NCBI GenBank assembly: GCA_003485325.1
Contig: DMZI01000035.1
Coordinates: forward strand, 1 to 64,000
Reading direction: 5' to 3'
From: Desulfotomaculum sp.
GTDB lineage: Bacteria; Bacillota; Desulfotomaculia; Desulfotomaculales; Nap2-2B
DNA length: 64,000 nt
In this document: positions 9,593 to 19,852 of the stretch, piece by piece
How the letters are laid out: every line of letters starts with the position of its first letter
Numbering within the stretch: the stretch's first letter is position 1
Notes under the pieces: generated by a model
Seen by the model: only the letters and a program-made list of their open reading frames with translations
The model's database searches: none
What the model was told of the DNA's origin: nothing
Translations under genes and position numbers: made by a program

Positions 9593-11152
9593 ATGCAGCT
9601 TAAAAATACACCTCTGGTCCTGGTTATCCTTGATGGCTGGGGCCTGAACAAAAAAACTAGGGGCAATGCCATCGCGTCTGCAAGAACTCCGAATCTTGAC
9701 CGGGTTTTAAAGGAATTTCCTTTTACCGCATTAAGTACGTACGGTGAAGATGTGGGGCTTCCCGAAGGGCAGATGGGCAATTCCGAAGTCGGGCACCTCA
9801 ATATAGGCGCGGGGCGGGTTGTTTATCAGGACTTTACGCGCATAAACAAGGCAATCCGGGAGGGAACTTTTTATGCAAATAATAAGCTGTTGGCTGCAAT
9901 TGATCATGTAAAAAAGAACAATTCAACTCTTCACTTGATGGGCCTGTTGTCTGACGGAGGTGTACACAGTCACATTAAACACCTTTTTGCGCTTCTTGAT
10001 CTGGCTAAAAACAATTCCCTCCAGAAAGTCAAAGTCCACTGTTTTCTGGACGGCCGGGATGTGCCGCCTGATAATGCCCTGGTATATATAGAGCAGCTGG
10101 AAGAGAAAATTTCTGCTTTAAATATTGGAAGAATAGCAACTGTGATGGGACGCTATTACGCAATGGACAGGGACCGCAGATGGGATAGAACAAGAAAAGC
10201 TTATGACGCAATGGTTTTGGGTCAAGGCTTAAGTTCAGCGTCTGCGTCCCAAGCTGTTGAAGATGCTTACCGACGGGATGAAACAGATGAATTTGTTCAA
10301 CCGACGGTTATTCTTAATCCAAAGGATCAAGTTTTAAACAGGATAAGAAACGGTGACTCAGTAATCTTTTACAACTTCAGACCGGATAGAGCCAGGCAAA
10401 TTACTCATGCTTTTATTGATCGAGAATTTGCCGGTTTTAACCGTACGGTTAAACTCAATGACCTGCTTTTTACATGTATGACGCTTTATGATGATACCGT
10501 TGATGCGCCGGTAGCCTTTGAGCCTCACTTTTTGGTTAATACACTGGGGGAAGTACTCAGCAAGCAGGGTATAAAGCAGTTAAGACTGGCTGAAACTGAA
10601 AAATATGCTCATGTAACCTTCTTTTTTAACGGCGGTATGGAAACATCCTATTCCGGTGAAGATCGTTTGCTTATATCTTCCCCTAAAGTGGCAACCTATG
10701 ATTTAAAGCCGGAAATGAGCGCATTGGAAGTAACAGGCGCCTTTCTGGAAAAATTGGCAACAGGCGGGTATCAGGTAATTATCATGAACTATGCCAATGC
10801 GGATATGGTTGGACATACGGGGAATCTTGAAGTTACCGTCAAGGCTATTGAGACTGTTGATTTCTGCCTTGGGCGGGTGATTGCCGCAGTACTTGAAAAA
10901 GGAGGAACAGCGTTAGTTACAGCAGACCATGGCAATGCTGAGGAGATGCAGGATGAAGAAGAGAAACCCCATACAGCTCATACCACTAACCCTGTTCCGT
11001 TTATTTTGGTTAATGAAGGCCTAAAAAATGTTGTTCTGCGCCGGGGGCGGCTTGAAGATATAGCTCCAACAGTTTTATATCTATTGGGGATACCCAAACC
11101 CCCCCAGATGACAGGAAACTGCCTTATCACAGGTATGCCGGAAATACTGTAG
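9593..11152 (+). CDS. gpmI: Phosphoglycerate mutase, cofactor-independent
   Basis: A 519-residue Mn-dependent iPGM of the alkaline phosphatase superfamily, interconverting 3- and 2-phosphoglycerate. The N-terminal metal site (LVILDGWG) and the phosphoserine nucleophile in [14 protein letters not shown] (about residue 63) are present, as are the C-terminal metal-binding [10 protein letters not shown] and [11 protein letters not shown]. The ATG lies one base after the tpiA stop without a strong ribosome site of its own, so it is likely translated by coupling. Confidence 0.97.
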   Translation: MQLKNTPLVLVILDGWGLNKKTRGNAIASARTPNLDRVLKEFPFTALSTYGEDVGLPEGQMGNSEVGHLNIGAGRVVYQDFTRINKAIREGTFYANNKLLAAIDHVKKNNSTLHLMGLLSDGGVHSHIKHLFALLDLAKNNSLQKVKVHCFLDGRDVPPDNALVYIEQLEEKISALNIGRIATVMGRYYAMDRDRRWDRTRKAYDAMVLGQGLSSASASQAVEDAYRRDETDEFVQPTVILNPKDQVLNRIRNGDSVIFYNFRPDRARQITHAFIDREFAGFNRTVKLNDLLFTCMTLYDDTVDAPVAFEPHFLVNTLGEVLSKQGIKQLRLAETEKYAHVTFFFNGGMETSYSGEDRLLISSPKVATYDLKPEMSALEVTGAFLEKLATGGYQVIIMNYANADMVGHTGNLEVTVKAIETVDFCLGRVIAAVLEKGGTALVTADHGNAEEMQDEEEKPHTAHTTNPVPFILVNEGLKNVVLRRGRLEDIAPTVLYLLGIPKPPQMTGNCLITGMPEIL

Positions 11153-11186
11153 TAAAAATTATTATCAAAAGTGGGGGGAAGTTTAA

Positions 11187-12467
<1,281 letters not shown>

Positions 12468-12496
12468 GACAACCTATAAAAAAGTATTATTTTAAA

Positions 12497-12546
12497 ATCC
12501 AGGTGTGACAGGCAAGTTGTTCCGGAAGCGCCTGGATAATTTTTTT
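12497..12546 (+). terminator. Putative terminator after the gap-eno operon
   Basis: ATCCAGG at 12497-12503 pairs with CCTGGAT at 12531-12537 (extended by a G-C pair), with a long loop, followed by a T run to 12546. The loop of 27 bases is longer than usual, so this is a moderate call. Confidence 0.5.
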
Positions 12547-12614
12547 AATCAATATTTTATGGCTGAAGGATTTTAAGCATACAAGAAGAAAATTCTACAC
12601 AGAAGGTTTTATAG

Positions 12615-13304
12615 ATGAAACTGCTGACTATTTTTTTGACAACTTTTCTGGTTAGTTTTTCCGGGGCTGTGTCACCCGGCCCTCTTTTATCGGTTACAAT
12701 AAGCGAGTCGATAAAAAGGGGCTTCAGGGCCGGACCGTTAATAGTATTAGGACATGCCATACTGGAAGGGGCGCTTGTAATTGCGTTAATCATGGGTCTG
12801 GCTTCCTTCCTTGGCAGTAACGCCGTACAAAAGGTAATTGCTTTTGCAGGGAGCCTGATTCTATTGTGCCTGGGATGGTTAATGCTTAAGAATTCACGTT
12901 TTGTAGAGGAGCAATTAACAAACTCCATTAAGGGAAGCTCCGCTAAAAAGCAAGACGAAAAGCAGGGGAAAGGGCGGGTTTTTCCGCCTCTTTTTTTAAA
13001 AGAAACCTACCTGTTCTGGGAGGGCATATTTACCAGCGTTTCAAATCCATATTGGACTCTTTGGTGGGCAACAATAGGATTAGGCTACATAACAATATCT
13101 CTACGGCAGGGTATGTACGGCCTGGCCTGTTTTTTCAGCGGGCACATTCTTGCCGACCTGGCCTGGTACAGTTTTATAGCGGCTATGATCAGCAGGGGAA
13201 GGAAGTTTTTTCGCCCGGTTATTTACCGCAGGGTAAATGAAGCTTGCGGATTATTTCTAATCGGTCTGGGCCTGTATTTTATTTATTGGGGTTTGTATAC
13301 TTAG
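12615..13304 (+). CDS. LysE family amino-acid exporter
   Basis: A 229-residue integral membrane protein of the LysE/RhtB superfamily with about six hydrophobic segments. The family signature SFSGAVSPGPLLSVTISESIKRG spans residues 15-37. A hydrophilic Lys/Gln-rich loop follows residue 105 (KGSSAKKQDEKQGKG). Members export amino acids or small metabolites; the substrate here cannot be told. It stands alone between the glycolytic operon and the AmmeMemoRadiSam genes, 32 bases ahead of the latter. Confidence 0.85.
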   Translation: MKLLTIFLTTFLVSFSGAVSPGPLLSVTISESIKRGFRAGPLIVLGHAILEGALVIALIMGLASFLGSNAVQKVIAFAGSLILLCLGWLMLKNSRFVEEQLTNSIKGSSAKKQDEKQGKGRVFPPLFLKETYLFWEGIFTSVSNPYWTLWWATIGLGYITISLRQGMYGLACFFSGHILADLAWYSFIAAMISRGRKFFRPVIYRRVNEACGLFLIGLGLYFIYWGLYT

Positions 13305-13336
13305 TTTGGGAATTATTTGGTTAAGGGGGATTTTAG

Positions 13337-14728
13337 ATGACTGTTGTTTTTGGCGGTATTTGTCCCCATCCACCTATAATGGTGCCCGAGGTAGGAAGGG
13401 AAGGCGCTGCTGAAGTAAAGTCTTCCCAGACAGCCATGCTTAAGTTGGGCAAAAGAATTATAGAAAGCGGCGCTGAGGTCTTAGTAATAATCTCTCCCCA
13501 TGCGCCTTTATTTCGTGATTTTATTGCTTTAAATGTTTCCCCTCGCTTAAAAGGCAACCTCGGACAGTTTGGCGCGGCAGGCGTAAGTTTTGATTTGGAT
13601 AATGATTTGACAATGGTTAAGGAGATCGTTTACCAGTCTGCGCTCTTGGAAATACCTGCATTTGAGATGGATGAAGAATTTGCTCGAAAATATCATGTAA
13701 ACCTTACCCTAGATCACGGGATGACCGTTCCGCTTTATTTTATTCTTAAAGCCGGGGTGCGTCTTCCCTTAGTTGCTGTGTCGATGGGGTTACTGCCCGA
13801 GGAACAGCTTTATGCATTTGGCGCCGCCATCAGCAGATCGGCTTCCAGGTTGGGAAGAAAGGTGGCTGTGCTGGCAAGCGGGGATCTCTCACACCGTTTG
13901 ACTAAAAATGCTCCGGCTGGTTTTGATCCAAGAGGAAAGGAATTCGACCTTAAAATGGTCGAACTGGTCGCCAAAGCACAGTTTGAGGAAATTCTCCATA
14001 TTGATAAGGATTTAGCGGAGAAAGCAGGGGAATGCGGTCTCAGATCAATTCAAATGATGTCGGGAGCTTTTGATGGTTTGTCAGTAAGAGGGGAAGTTTT
14101 ATCATATGAGGGTCCTTTTGGAGTCGGGTATATGGTTGCTTTTTTAACACCTGGGGAACCAAAACCAGAATCCGGAATTTTAGACAAGTTTCTTGTACAA
14201 AATAAAGAGCCCGGGGAAGAAAGCTATTTAGTCAGGATAGCCCGTCAAACCCTGGAAAACTATTATGCAACGGGAAAGCTGCAAATTCCGGAAGACAAGG
14301 ATATCCCGCCGCAGTTTGCAGGTAAAGCTGGAGTATTTGTTTCCTTAAAAAAACATGGCAATTTAAGAGGCTGTATAGGGACTATAACAGGGCAATATAA
14401 AAATGTTGTTGCAGAGGTTGTTCATAACGCAATCAGCGCGGCAACACGTGATCCGCGTTTTTACCCTGTCGTCAGGGAAGAACTGGCTGATTTAAGTTAT
14501 TCCGTAGATGTGCTCGGGCCACCGGAGGCTGTGAACAGTCTTGAGGAATTGGACCCTAAAAATTACGGTGTGATAGTGCGTTCCGGAAGGCGTTCCGGAT
14601 TGCTCCTGCCAGATTTGGAAGGTGTAGACACGGTCGAAGAGCAAATTTCTATTGCCAGACAAAAAGCCGGTATAGGTCCGGACGAACCTGTACAACTGGA
14701 AAGATTTAAAGTTGAAAGGTATAAATAA
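13337..14728 (+). CDS. amrB: AmmeMemoRadiSam B-A fusion (Memo and AMMECR1 domains)
   Basis: A 463-residue two-domain protein. Residues 1-265 are a Memo-like domain related to class III extradiol dioxygenases (GGICPHPP with metal-type histidines, then ISPHAP and ASGDLSHR). Residues 290-463 are an AMMECR1 domain with the conserved LRGCIGTI motif. Memo, AMMECR1 and the radical SAM protein encoded next define the AmmeMemoRadiSam system, whose reaction has not been settled to my knowledge. A GGGGGA site precedes the ATG. The downstream radical SAM gene begins 17 bases later, so the two are almost certainly co-expressed. Confidence 0.92.
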   Translation: MTVVFGGICPHPPIMVPEVGREGAAEVKSSQTAMLKLGKRIIESGAEVLVIISPHAPLFRDFIALNVSPRLKGNLGQFGAAGVSFDLDNDLTMVKEIVYQSALLEIPAFEMDEEFARKYHVNLTLDHGMTVPLYFILKAGVRLPLVAVSMGLLPEEQLYAFGAAISRSASRLGRKVAVLASGDLSHRLTKNAPAGFDPRGKEFDLKMVELVAKAQFEEILHIDKDLAEKAGECGLRSIQMMSGAFDGLSVRGEVLSYEGPFGVGYMVAFLTPGEPKPESGILDKFLVQNKEPGEESYLVRIARQTLENYYATGKLQIPEDKDIPPQFAGKAGVFVSLKKHGNLRGCIGTITGQYKNVVAEVVHNAISAATRDPRFYPVVREELADLSYSVDVLGPPEAVNSLEELDPKNYGVIVRSGRRSGLLLPDLEGVDTVEEQISIARQKAGIGPDEPVQLERFKVERYK

Positions 14729-14745
14729 CAGCCGGGGGTGAAAGC

Positions 14746-15765
14746 TTGGCTAACGAAGCTCTATTCTACGAGAAAAAAGAAAATAAACAAGTGACCTGTA
14801 AGTTATGTCCCAGAGTATGTAATATAGGACTGGGGCGTACCGGTTTTTGCAAGATAAGAAAAAATATAGACGGAACATTGTTTGCTTTGAACTATAGCCG
14901 CTGTTCATCTATCGCGATGGATCCTGTTGAAAAAAAGCCTCTTTATCACTTTTATCCCGGCGCCAATATTTTATCAATGGGTACGATAGGCTGTAACCTG
15001 CACTGCAAGTTTTGCCAGAACTGGACAATTGCGCGTGCCGAGGAAGGATATCTTACAGAGGAGATCACTCCCCGGAAAGCGGTGGACCTTGTCAAACAAT
15101 ACAGGCAAAAGGGCCGCTCCTGCATTGGAATAGCGTACACTTACTCAGAGCCTTTTACATGGTTTGAGTTTGTTTTCGAAACTGCACAGATTGCCAGGGA
15201 ACAAGGCATAAAAAACGTGTTGGTTACCAATGGCTATATTAACAAAGAACCTCTTCAACAGATTCTTCCGTACATTGATGCCATGAATATAGATGTTAAG
15301 GGTTTTAGTGATGAATATTATCGATCAGTCTGCAGCGGAAAACTTGGACCTGTATTACGTACGGTAGAGGAAGCGTTCGATAAATGCCATATCGAACTTA
15401 CCACATTGCTTGTTCCGGGATTGAATGATTCTTTAAAAGAAATAAATGAATTAGTCTCCTGGATCGCCGGCCTTGACCGCGAAATACCCCTGCACTTTTC
15501 CCGGTACTTTCCGAATTATAAAATGGACCATCCCGCCACGCCGATCCAAACCTTGCAAAAAGTGTGGGAACTGGCCAAAGAGAAACTGGATTATGTATAT
15601 GTCGGCAATGCGCCGCAGCTGAACGCAGGGAACACATACTGTCCGCAGTGCAAGTTTAAAATAATCGAGCGTTACGCTTATACCGTGCGGATAACAGGGC
15701 TGGACGGAAAAAAATGCCGCCGGTGCGGCTATCCGATCCGTCTGGTTGGAGATCCGAAAGGATGA
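14746..15765 (+). CDS. amrS: AmmeMemoRadiSam radical SAM enzyme
   Basis: A 339-residue radical SAM protein. The cluster-binding CxxxCxxC is C83-x3-C87-x2-C90 (GCNLHCKFCQNW). An N-terminal Cys set (C18, C21, C25, C35) and C-terminal Cys pairs (CPQC and CRRC, about residues 298 and 325) suggest further metal or FeS sites. Length and layout match the AmmeMemoRadiSam radical SAM family related to PflA. TTG start at 14746 behind a CGGGGGTG site. By family logic it makes a 5'-deoxyadenosyl radical, and that product would need salvage of the sort encoded at 52-57 kb. Confidence 0.92.
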   Translation: MANEALFYEKKENKQVTCKLCPRVCNIGLGRTGFCKIRKNIDGTLFALNYSRCSSIAMDPVEKKPLYHFYPGANILSMGTIGCNLHCKFCQNWTIARAEEGYLTEEITPRKAVDLVKQYRQKGRSCIGIAYTYSEPFTWFEFVFETAQIAREQGIKNVLVTNGYINKEPLQQILPYIDAMNIDVKGFSDEYYRSVCSGKLGPVLRTVEEAFDKCHIELTTLLVPGLNDSLKEINELVSWIAGLDREIPLHFSRYFPNYKMDHPATPIQTLQKVWELAKEKLDYVYVGNAPQLNAGNTYCPQCKFKIIERYAYTVRITGLDGKKCRRCGYPIRLVGDPKG

Positions 15766-15772
15766 TTCCGGA

Positions 15773-16234
15773 TCAGTCATACCAGAGAATAACACCGGCA
15801 AAGACTGATCCTGTTTCGATAACCTGATGTTCAACAGCCTTGACCAGGCATTTTGTTAATTTAAGGTTTCTGGTTTGAAAAGCCTCTTTTACCATTTCCG
15901 TAACTATGTCTTCAGCATCCTTTTTCGAGACATGACCGGAGTACTCCATGATTACTCCGAAACCGTCTTCAGGAATACCGACCCCGACTGCTGCAGCGAT
16001 AGTCTCACCTGGTTTTGATGATGTCAGTGTACCGTAAGCGATTGGAACAAGCGAGCCCGGAGGCAAAGAAATATTTTCATCATAGACTGCGCCGGGAGGT
16101 AAAATACTGCTTACTTTTAATAAGTTTACGTTGCCTGCGCCTGCCTCCAGCAGGGCCTGATCAAAGGCGTTCAGGGGACTTATGTTTTCTCCCGATCCCG
16201 CGACCAGTTTAAAAACGGTTGGTGTTGGTAACAA
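15773..16234 (-). CDS. Pyruvoyl-dependent arginine decarboxylase
   Basis: Small self-processing decarboxylase of the PvlArgDC family, making agmatine from arginine for polyamines. The proenzyme is cut between two serines to create a pyruvoyl group; the matching Ser-Ser is in KVSSILPPG, about residues 42-43. The conserved ENISLPPGSLVPIAYG and the C-terminal family core are present. A GTG at 16243 overlaps the AAGGAG ribosome site, so TTG at 16234, eight bases downstream of it, is the better start (153 residues). It is convergent with amrS and begins 13 bases after the F420-ligase-like gene ends, so the two look like an operon. Confidence 0.88.
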   Translation of the reverse strand: MLPTPTVFKLVAGSGENISPLNAFDQALLEAGAGNVNLLKVSSILPPGAVYDENISLPPGSLVPIAYGTLTSSKPGETIAAAVGVGIPEDGFGVIMEYSGHVSKKDAEDIVTEMVKEAFQTRNLKLTKCLVKAVEHQVIETGSVFAGVILWYD

Positions 16235-16246
16235 GTAATCCACTCC

Positions 16247-16891
16247 TTAAAATTTATGCTGCTTAATAACAACTATCGGGGTTTGTTGGTCATCGTTGCC
16301 AAATGGATTGTCGATCAGGGCTCCTTTCGCTATCCTTTCACTTTCAGGGCTGGTTGCGGCGAGTATGTCGACACATTTGATATCATTGACATCAGCGATA
16401 ACTGCATCCACACCAGTTACCTCAAATATTGAACGGACAATTTTCTCGGGTTCCTTGGGACCAAGAATAATATGCTTCTCATAAGGCCACATTGTGCCCG
16501 CTATATCATCGATTAAGGCAAGTTCACGGCCTGCTACTATATAAAAATACCCCTTCGCTCCTATTAAACGACCGAAGATGGATGCCGCACACCCGAGTAG
16601 AATTCTAAGAACACCCACTTCGCGGACAGCTAACTGCATTGCGGACGGAGTGGCCAGGCTGCCGTGTTTGGCAGGGAAACGGCTGATTAATTTTGCAATC
16701 AGGCCAGGGCGTATTTTTTCCGGGAGGATCGCACGGCCCTGAGTAATTGCAGCTACGCTTTCCGCGACAGCGATAATATCTCCCGGAAAAGCAATTCCTT
16801 CGGTGTATTTTCGGGTGAGTTCAACGATATCATCTTTTTCAGTCACGACGTGAGTTTTAATAGGAATGGAGGGAAAATTCATGGAAACCAT
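16247..16891 (-). CDS. Coenzyme F420-0:L-glutamate ligase-like protein
   Basis: A protein of about 214 residues matching the F420_ligase (CofE-like) fold: an N-terminal strand-rich IPIKTHVV segment, a central FPGDIIAVAES stretch, a metal/nucleotide-type region RELALIDDIAGTMWP, and the C-terminal SERIAKGALIDNPFGNDDQQTP. True CofE adds glutamate to F420-0. No other F420 genes are in view, so the reaction here is uncertain and may be a different amide ligation. ATG at 16891 has AGGGG six bases upstream. It sits just upstream of the arginine decarboxylase gene. Confidence 0.7.
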   Translation of the reverse strand: MVSMNFPSIPIKTHVVTEKDDIVELTRKYTEGIAFPGDIIAVAESVAAITQGRAILPEKIRPGLIAKLISRFPAKHGSLATPSAMQLAVREVGVLRILLGCAASIFGRLIGAKGYFYIVAGRELALIDDIAGTMWPYEKHIILGPKEPEKIVRSIFEVTGVDAVIADVNDIKCVDILAATSPESERIAKGALIDNPFGNDDQQTPIVVIKQHKF

Positions 16892-16975
16892 CACCAGCCC
16901 CTGGTATTCTTTTCATTACAGGGTATGAGCTGTAATAAAAAAAGGCGCCTGTACTCTTTTTCCAGTTTTTCGGGT

Positions 16976-17839
16976 CTAAAGGCCTATAATAAGGATGGCT
17001 ACCCATTTAACGAGAAGAGCTGAGGGAATAAAAATAAATTGGGCGAGAATGGTTCCCAGGATTCTGGTTAAGCATAGATAATAAACCATCTGTTTGACTT
17101 CTTCCTTTCTCTCTCCTCCCAAAGCATGATCTGTTATTACCGCTGCTGTCGGATTTATAATTATTGCCGAAAGTATTGTTGCTATCCCATTTACAACACC
17201 GGATAAAAGACTTGCTGTTGACCTGTAGTTCGGCAGCAAGGCGCCGGCATAAAGAGAGGAAAGAACGCCTGTTGTCCAAAATGCAATAACGATTACGTTG
17301 GCAATAAGAAAAGCAAGCGGAATAGTCCGCCGATATAATTTCGGTTTGGGCAGGAATGAAAAACTTTGATATAAAAGCAAGATCAAGCGCCGGGGGGAAA
17401 GAAGTATTAAGACGAGCCTGATCACCGAACCTGTTTCCTCAAACATGTAAATGACCCTGTTAAAAATAAAAGTAAATATGGGGGTGAAAAAGACGCCCAC
17501 CAGAGTCCCGACGGTGGCTGAAAATATCACAAGCCTGATCTGGTAACTTAGCACTGCAAGCTGCTGTCTGTAATAAGGATCTTGAATTAAACACTGGCTT
17601 ACAGCAAGAGTATCTTTCATTGCGCTGTTGATAGTTTGCTCAACAATGGAGGAAAGCAGGGGCGCCTGTACAAGATTTGCGGTGCTGGCCAGCAAGGAGA
17701 TGATTTGAAATAAAGAAAAGGCTGTAGCAAGTCTTTTGGTGGAAACTCCTGAAAGACGGACCGCGTAAGCTAACGTGTCAATTAAATGAATGATTGCTGT
17801 TAAAATAAATATTAATAACAACCTGTCGATTTTAATCAC
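16976..17839 (-). CDS. amj: Amj-like alternate lipid II flippase
   Basis: A 287-residue polytopic membrane protein with about seven hydrophobic segments, resembling Amj/YdaH (DUF2837) of Bacillus, an alternative to MurJ for flipping lipid II to the outer face. The N-terminal LIDTLAYAVRLSGV and the following FSLFQIISLLASTANLVQAPLL are typical of the family. Start is GTG at 17839 with a modest GGCGG-type site. Cell-wall genes (L,D-transpeptidase, amidase) lie upstream on the same strand, supporting an envelope role. Confidence 0.75.
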   Translation of the reverse strand: MIKIDRLLLIFILTAIIHLIDTLAYAVRLSGVSTKRLATAFSLFQIISLLASTANLVQAPLLSSIVEQTINSAMKDTLAVSQCLIQDPYYRQQLAVLSYQIRLVIFSATVGTLVGVFFTPIFTFIFNRVIYMFEETGSVIRLVLILLSPRRLILLLYQSFSFLPKPKLYRRTIPLAFLIANVIVIAFWTTGVLSSLYAGALLPNYRSTASLLSGVVNGIATILSAIIINPTAAVITDHALGGERKEEVKQMVYYLCLTRILGTILAQFIFIPSALLVKWVAILIIGL

Positions 17840-17913
17840 CCGCCGGAAAAGCCCTTATAAAAAACATACTGGCCTATGGCAAATTATATGAAGACGGAGG
17901 AAAGGGTAGTATT

Positions 17914-18669
17914 CTAAAGGCCCAGAAGATGATAAATTTCCTCGTCCACTTGCGAACCTTCAGCCAGGCCTTTTTTAAGTCTGAAGTCTTTTACTGCCTG
18001 GGCAGTGCCGGGTCCGAAGATTCCATCTGCTTCGTTCTTGTAAAAACCGAGGCGCTTTAATGTGTATTGAACCGCTTGAACGGCAGAACCGCAGCTGCCT
18101 TGGTTCAGAAGGGGATAATCTTCTCCGAAACGTCCAAACGGGTTGCCGGCAATTATTACACGTGTTCCGACAGCAACCCAGGGATATATTTCTTCAACAT
18201 GAAGATTATGCAGGCGGACACACCCGCCGCTGGCGTATGTTCCTATAGAGGAAGGATTATTTGTTCCATGAACACCAAAATTTCCGCAGGGTATATTTAA
18301 ACGCATCCAGCGGGTGCCTGTCCCAGTACCCGGCAGATCTGACTTATCGACAACTTCCCATACACCGACAGGTGTTTCCGAACTCGGTTTGCCAACCGCT
18401 ATAGGATATTTTCGGATTGGTTCTCCTTTAAAAAACACTGTCAGGGATAGGTTAAAGGTATCGATTAACAGGCAAACATCATAGTAGGGAGAAGGGACCT
18501 GGATATCACTTAAAATAGTTTCATTCAATGCGGGCTTGTCCTGAGCTTTCACGACAGGGTAACTGCTACAGTTGCAGTGGCTTTTTACGCCTCCAAATCC
18601 GCCTGATGGCCAACATTGGCATGCAACTGTAAGTACTGCAAGTATTATTAGCAATCGCGACAACTTCAA
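17914..18669 (-). CDS. Secreted L,D-transpeptidase (YkuD) with peptidoglycan-binding domain
   Basis: A 251-residue exported wall enzyme. Residues 1-20 form a signal peptide. The YkuD domain (about 62-175) carries the catalytic motif with His134 (FGVHGTNNP) and nucleophile Cys150 (SGGCVRL). A C-terminal peptidoglycan_binding_1 domain follows (about 195-251, VQYTLKRLGFY..DGIFGPGTAQAVKDF). Such enzymes make 3-3 peptide cross-links or attach proteins, and are common in spore formers. TTG start behind GGTGATG. Confidence 0.9.
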   Translation of the reverse strand: MKLSRLLIILAVLTVACQCWPSGGFGGVKSHCNCSSYPVVKAQDKPALNETILSDIQVPSPYYDVCLLIDTFNLSLTVFFKGEPIRKYPIAVGKPSSETPVGVWEVVDKSDLPGTGTGTRWMRLNIPCGNFGVHGTNNPSSIGTYASGGCVRLHNLHVEEIYPWVAVGTRVIIAGNPFGRFGEDYPLLNQGSCGSAVQAVQYTLKRLGFYKNEADGIFGPGTAQAVKDFRLKKGLAEGSQVDEEIYHLLGL

Positions 18670-18740
18670 TTACATCACCAGGCAAATTAAAAGTAACTCA
18701 AAAGTGAGGCCGTGAATTATTTTTACCCGTAACTAAAAAC

Positions 18741-19643
18741 TTATCCATCAAAAAGTCCTTTAATACCGTTGAAGATTCCCAATGCTACTTTCTCGTACAA
18801 GTGCGGATTTCTTAAAAGACCTTCCTCAACGTAGTTTGAAATTGTAACCGGTTCTATGATAACTCCCGGAATTTTTTTCAGCGCTGTCAGATGACTGTCC
18901 CTTCTTATTTCACGAATATCGCGTTTTGTTTTTCTGGCAACTTCTACTGCTATTAACCAGGCCAACTTTTCACTGCTGGCTGCAGCCGGGTTGTATCCGA
19001 CAAAAAGTCCTTTGACTTCAGGATTTTTATCGTAATGGGTATGAAGGCTTATAAAAAGATCGGCTTTGTTGCTCAGTGCAAAGTTAAACCGATCCCGTAA
19101 CGGTATTTTCTGATCACTTTCCCTTGTAAGAAACGTTTGTGCCCCATATTTATCAAGGTATAATTTTGTCTGTTCAGCGAGGATCAGCGCTATATTTTTT
19201 TCCAACAGGTCGACAGGGCCGAAACCGCCTTTATCGTCACCGCCATGACCCGGATCGATTACTATTTTCAGGGGTGAGAAAATATCATATAAGCGCATTC
19301 GATCAAAAACAATAAAAGTACGCGCAGGAATACCTTCAGAGAAGTTAACTGTAAAAGGAGCATCATAATCAAGCGCTATTTCCGTTGTGACGTTTTCAGC
19401 TTCGTTTTGCCGGACAGTAAGCTCGCTAATCAGGCCGTCATAGACTTCTGTTTTTGAATAGTTTATGTTAGCCCGCGCCTTTTTGATGAGCATCTTGACA
19501 TTTGCGCGGCTTGAGCTGAGTTGATAAGAAAGGGGATAAGTTGATTCAATTGCCACGCGGGAGAACTGTCTGCCGTCTTTCTCGAAAACATCACTCCAAA
19601 AATTTGTTATCTGCGTGAACCTTTGGTCGGTCATAATATACAT
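18741..19643 (-). CDS. N-acetylmuramoyl-L-alanine amidase (Amidase_3)
   Basis: A 300-residue protein with a C-terminal Amidase_3 domain (about 125-298) cleaving the glycan-peptide bond. Zinc-binding motifs are visible: VIDPGHGGDDKG (His), the Glu of DLLEKNIAL, and SLHTHYD. The N-terminal 120 residues are strand-rich and AMIN-like. Unusually, no signal peptide or membrane segment is seen at either plausible start (ATG 19643 or ATG 19634; GGAGG lies 2 or 11 bases upstream). It might be a mother-cell or lysis enzyme released by another route, or the true start may lie elsewhere. Confidence 0.85.
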   Translation of the reverse strand: MYIMTDQRFTQITNFWSDVFEKDGRQFSRVAIESTYPLSYQLSSSRANVKMLIKKARANINYSKTEVYDGLISELTVRQNEAENVTTEIALDYDAPFTVNFSEGIPARTFIVFDRMRLYDIFSPLKIVIDPGHGGDDKGGFGPVDLLEKNIALILAEQTKLYLDKYGAQTFLTRESDQKIPLRDRFNFALSNKADLFISLHTHYDKNPEVKGLFVGYNPAAASSEKLAWLIAVEVARKTKRDIREIRRDSHLTALKKIPGVIIEPVTISNYVEEGLLRNPHLYEKVALGIFNGIKGLFDG

Positions 19644-19852
19644 CGCCTCCGGCTTTTTTTGACCATACTTAAATATATGGCTAAGTAAGGACCCTATTCC
19701 TAAAAAGGCAAGTATTCAGTAAAGGCATACTCAAAGTTTTTTAAAATGACTTAGTGATGTCGGGAATTTTTGACGATTGACCAGCTTAAAGGAATTTGCA
19801 GGATGCTTAGCGAAAAAGTTATACGTATTTATATCGGCAGCAGGGGTTAATT

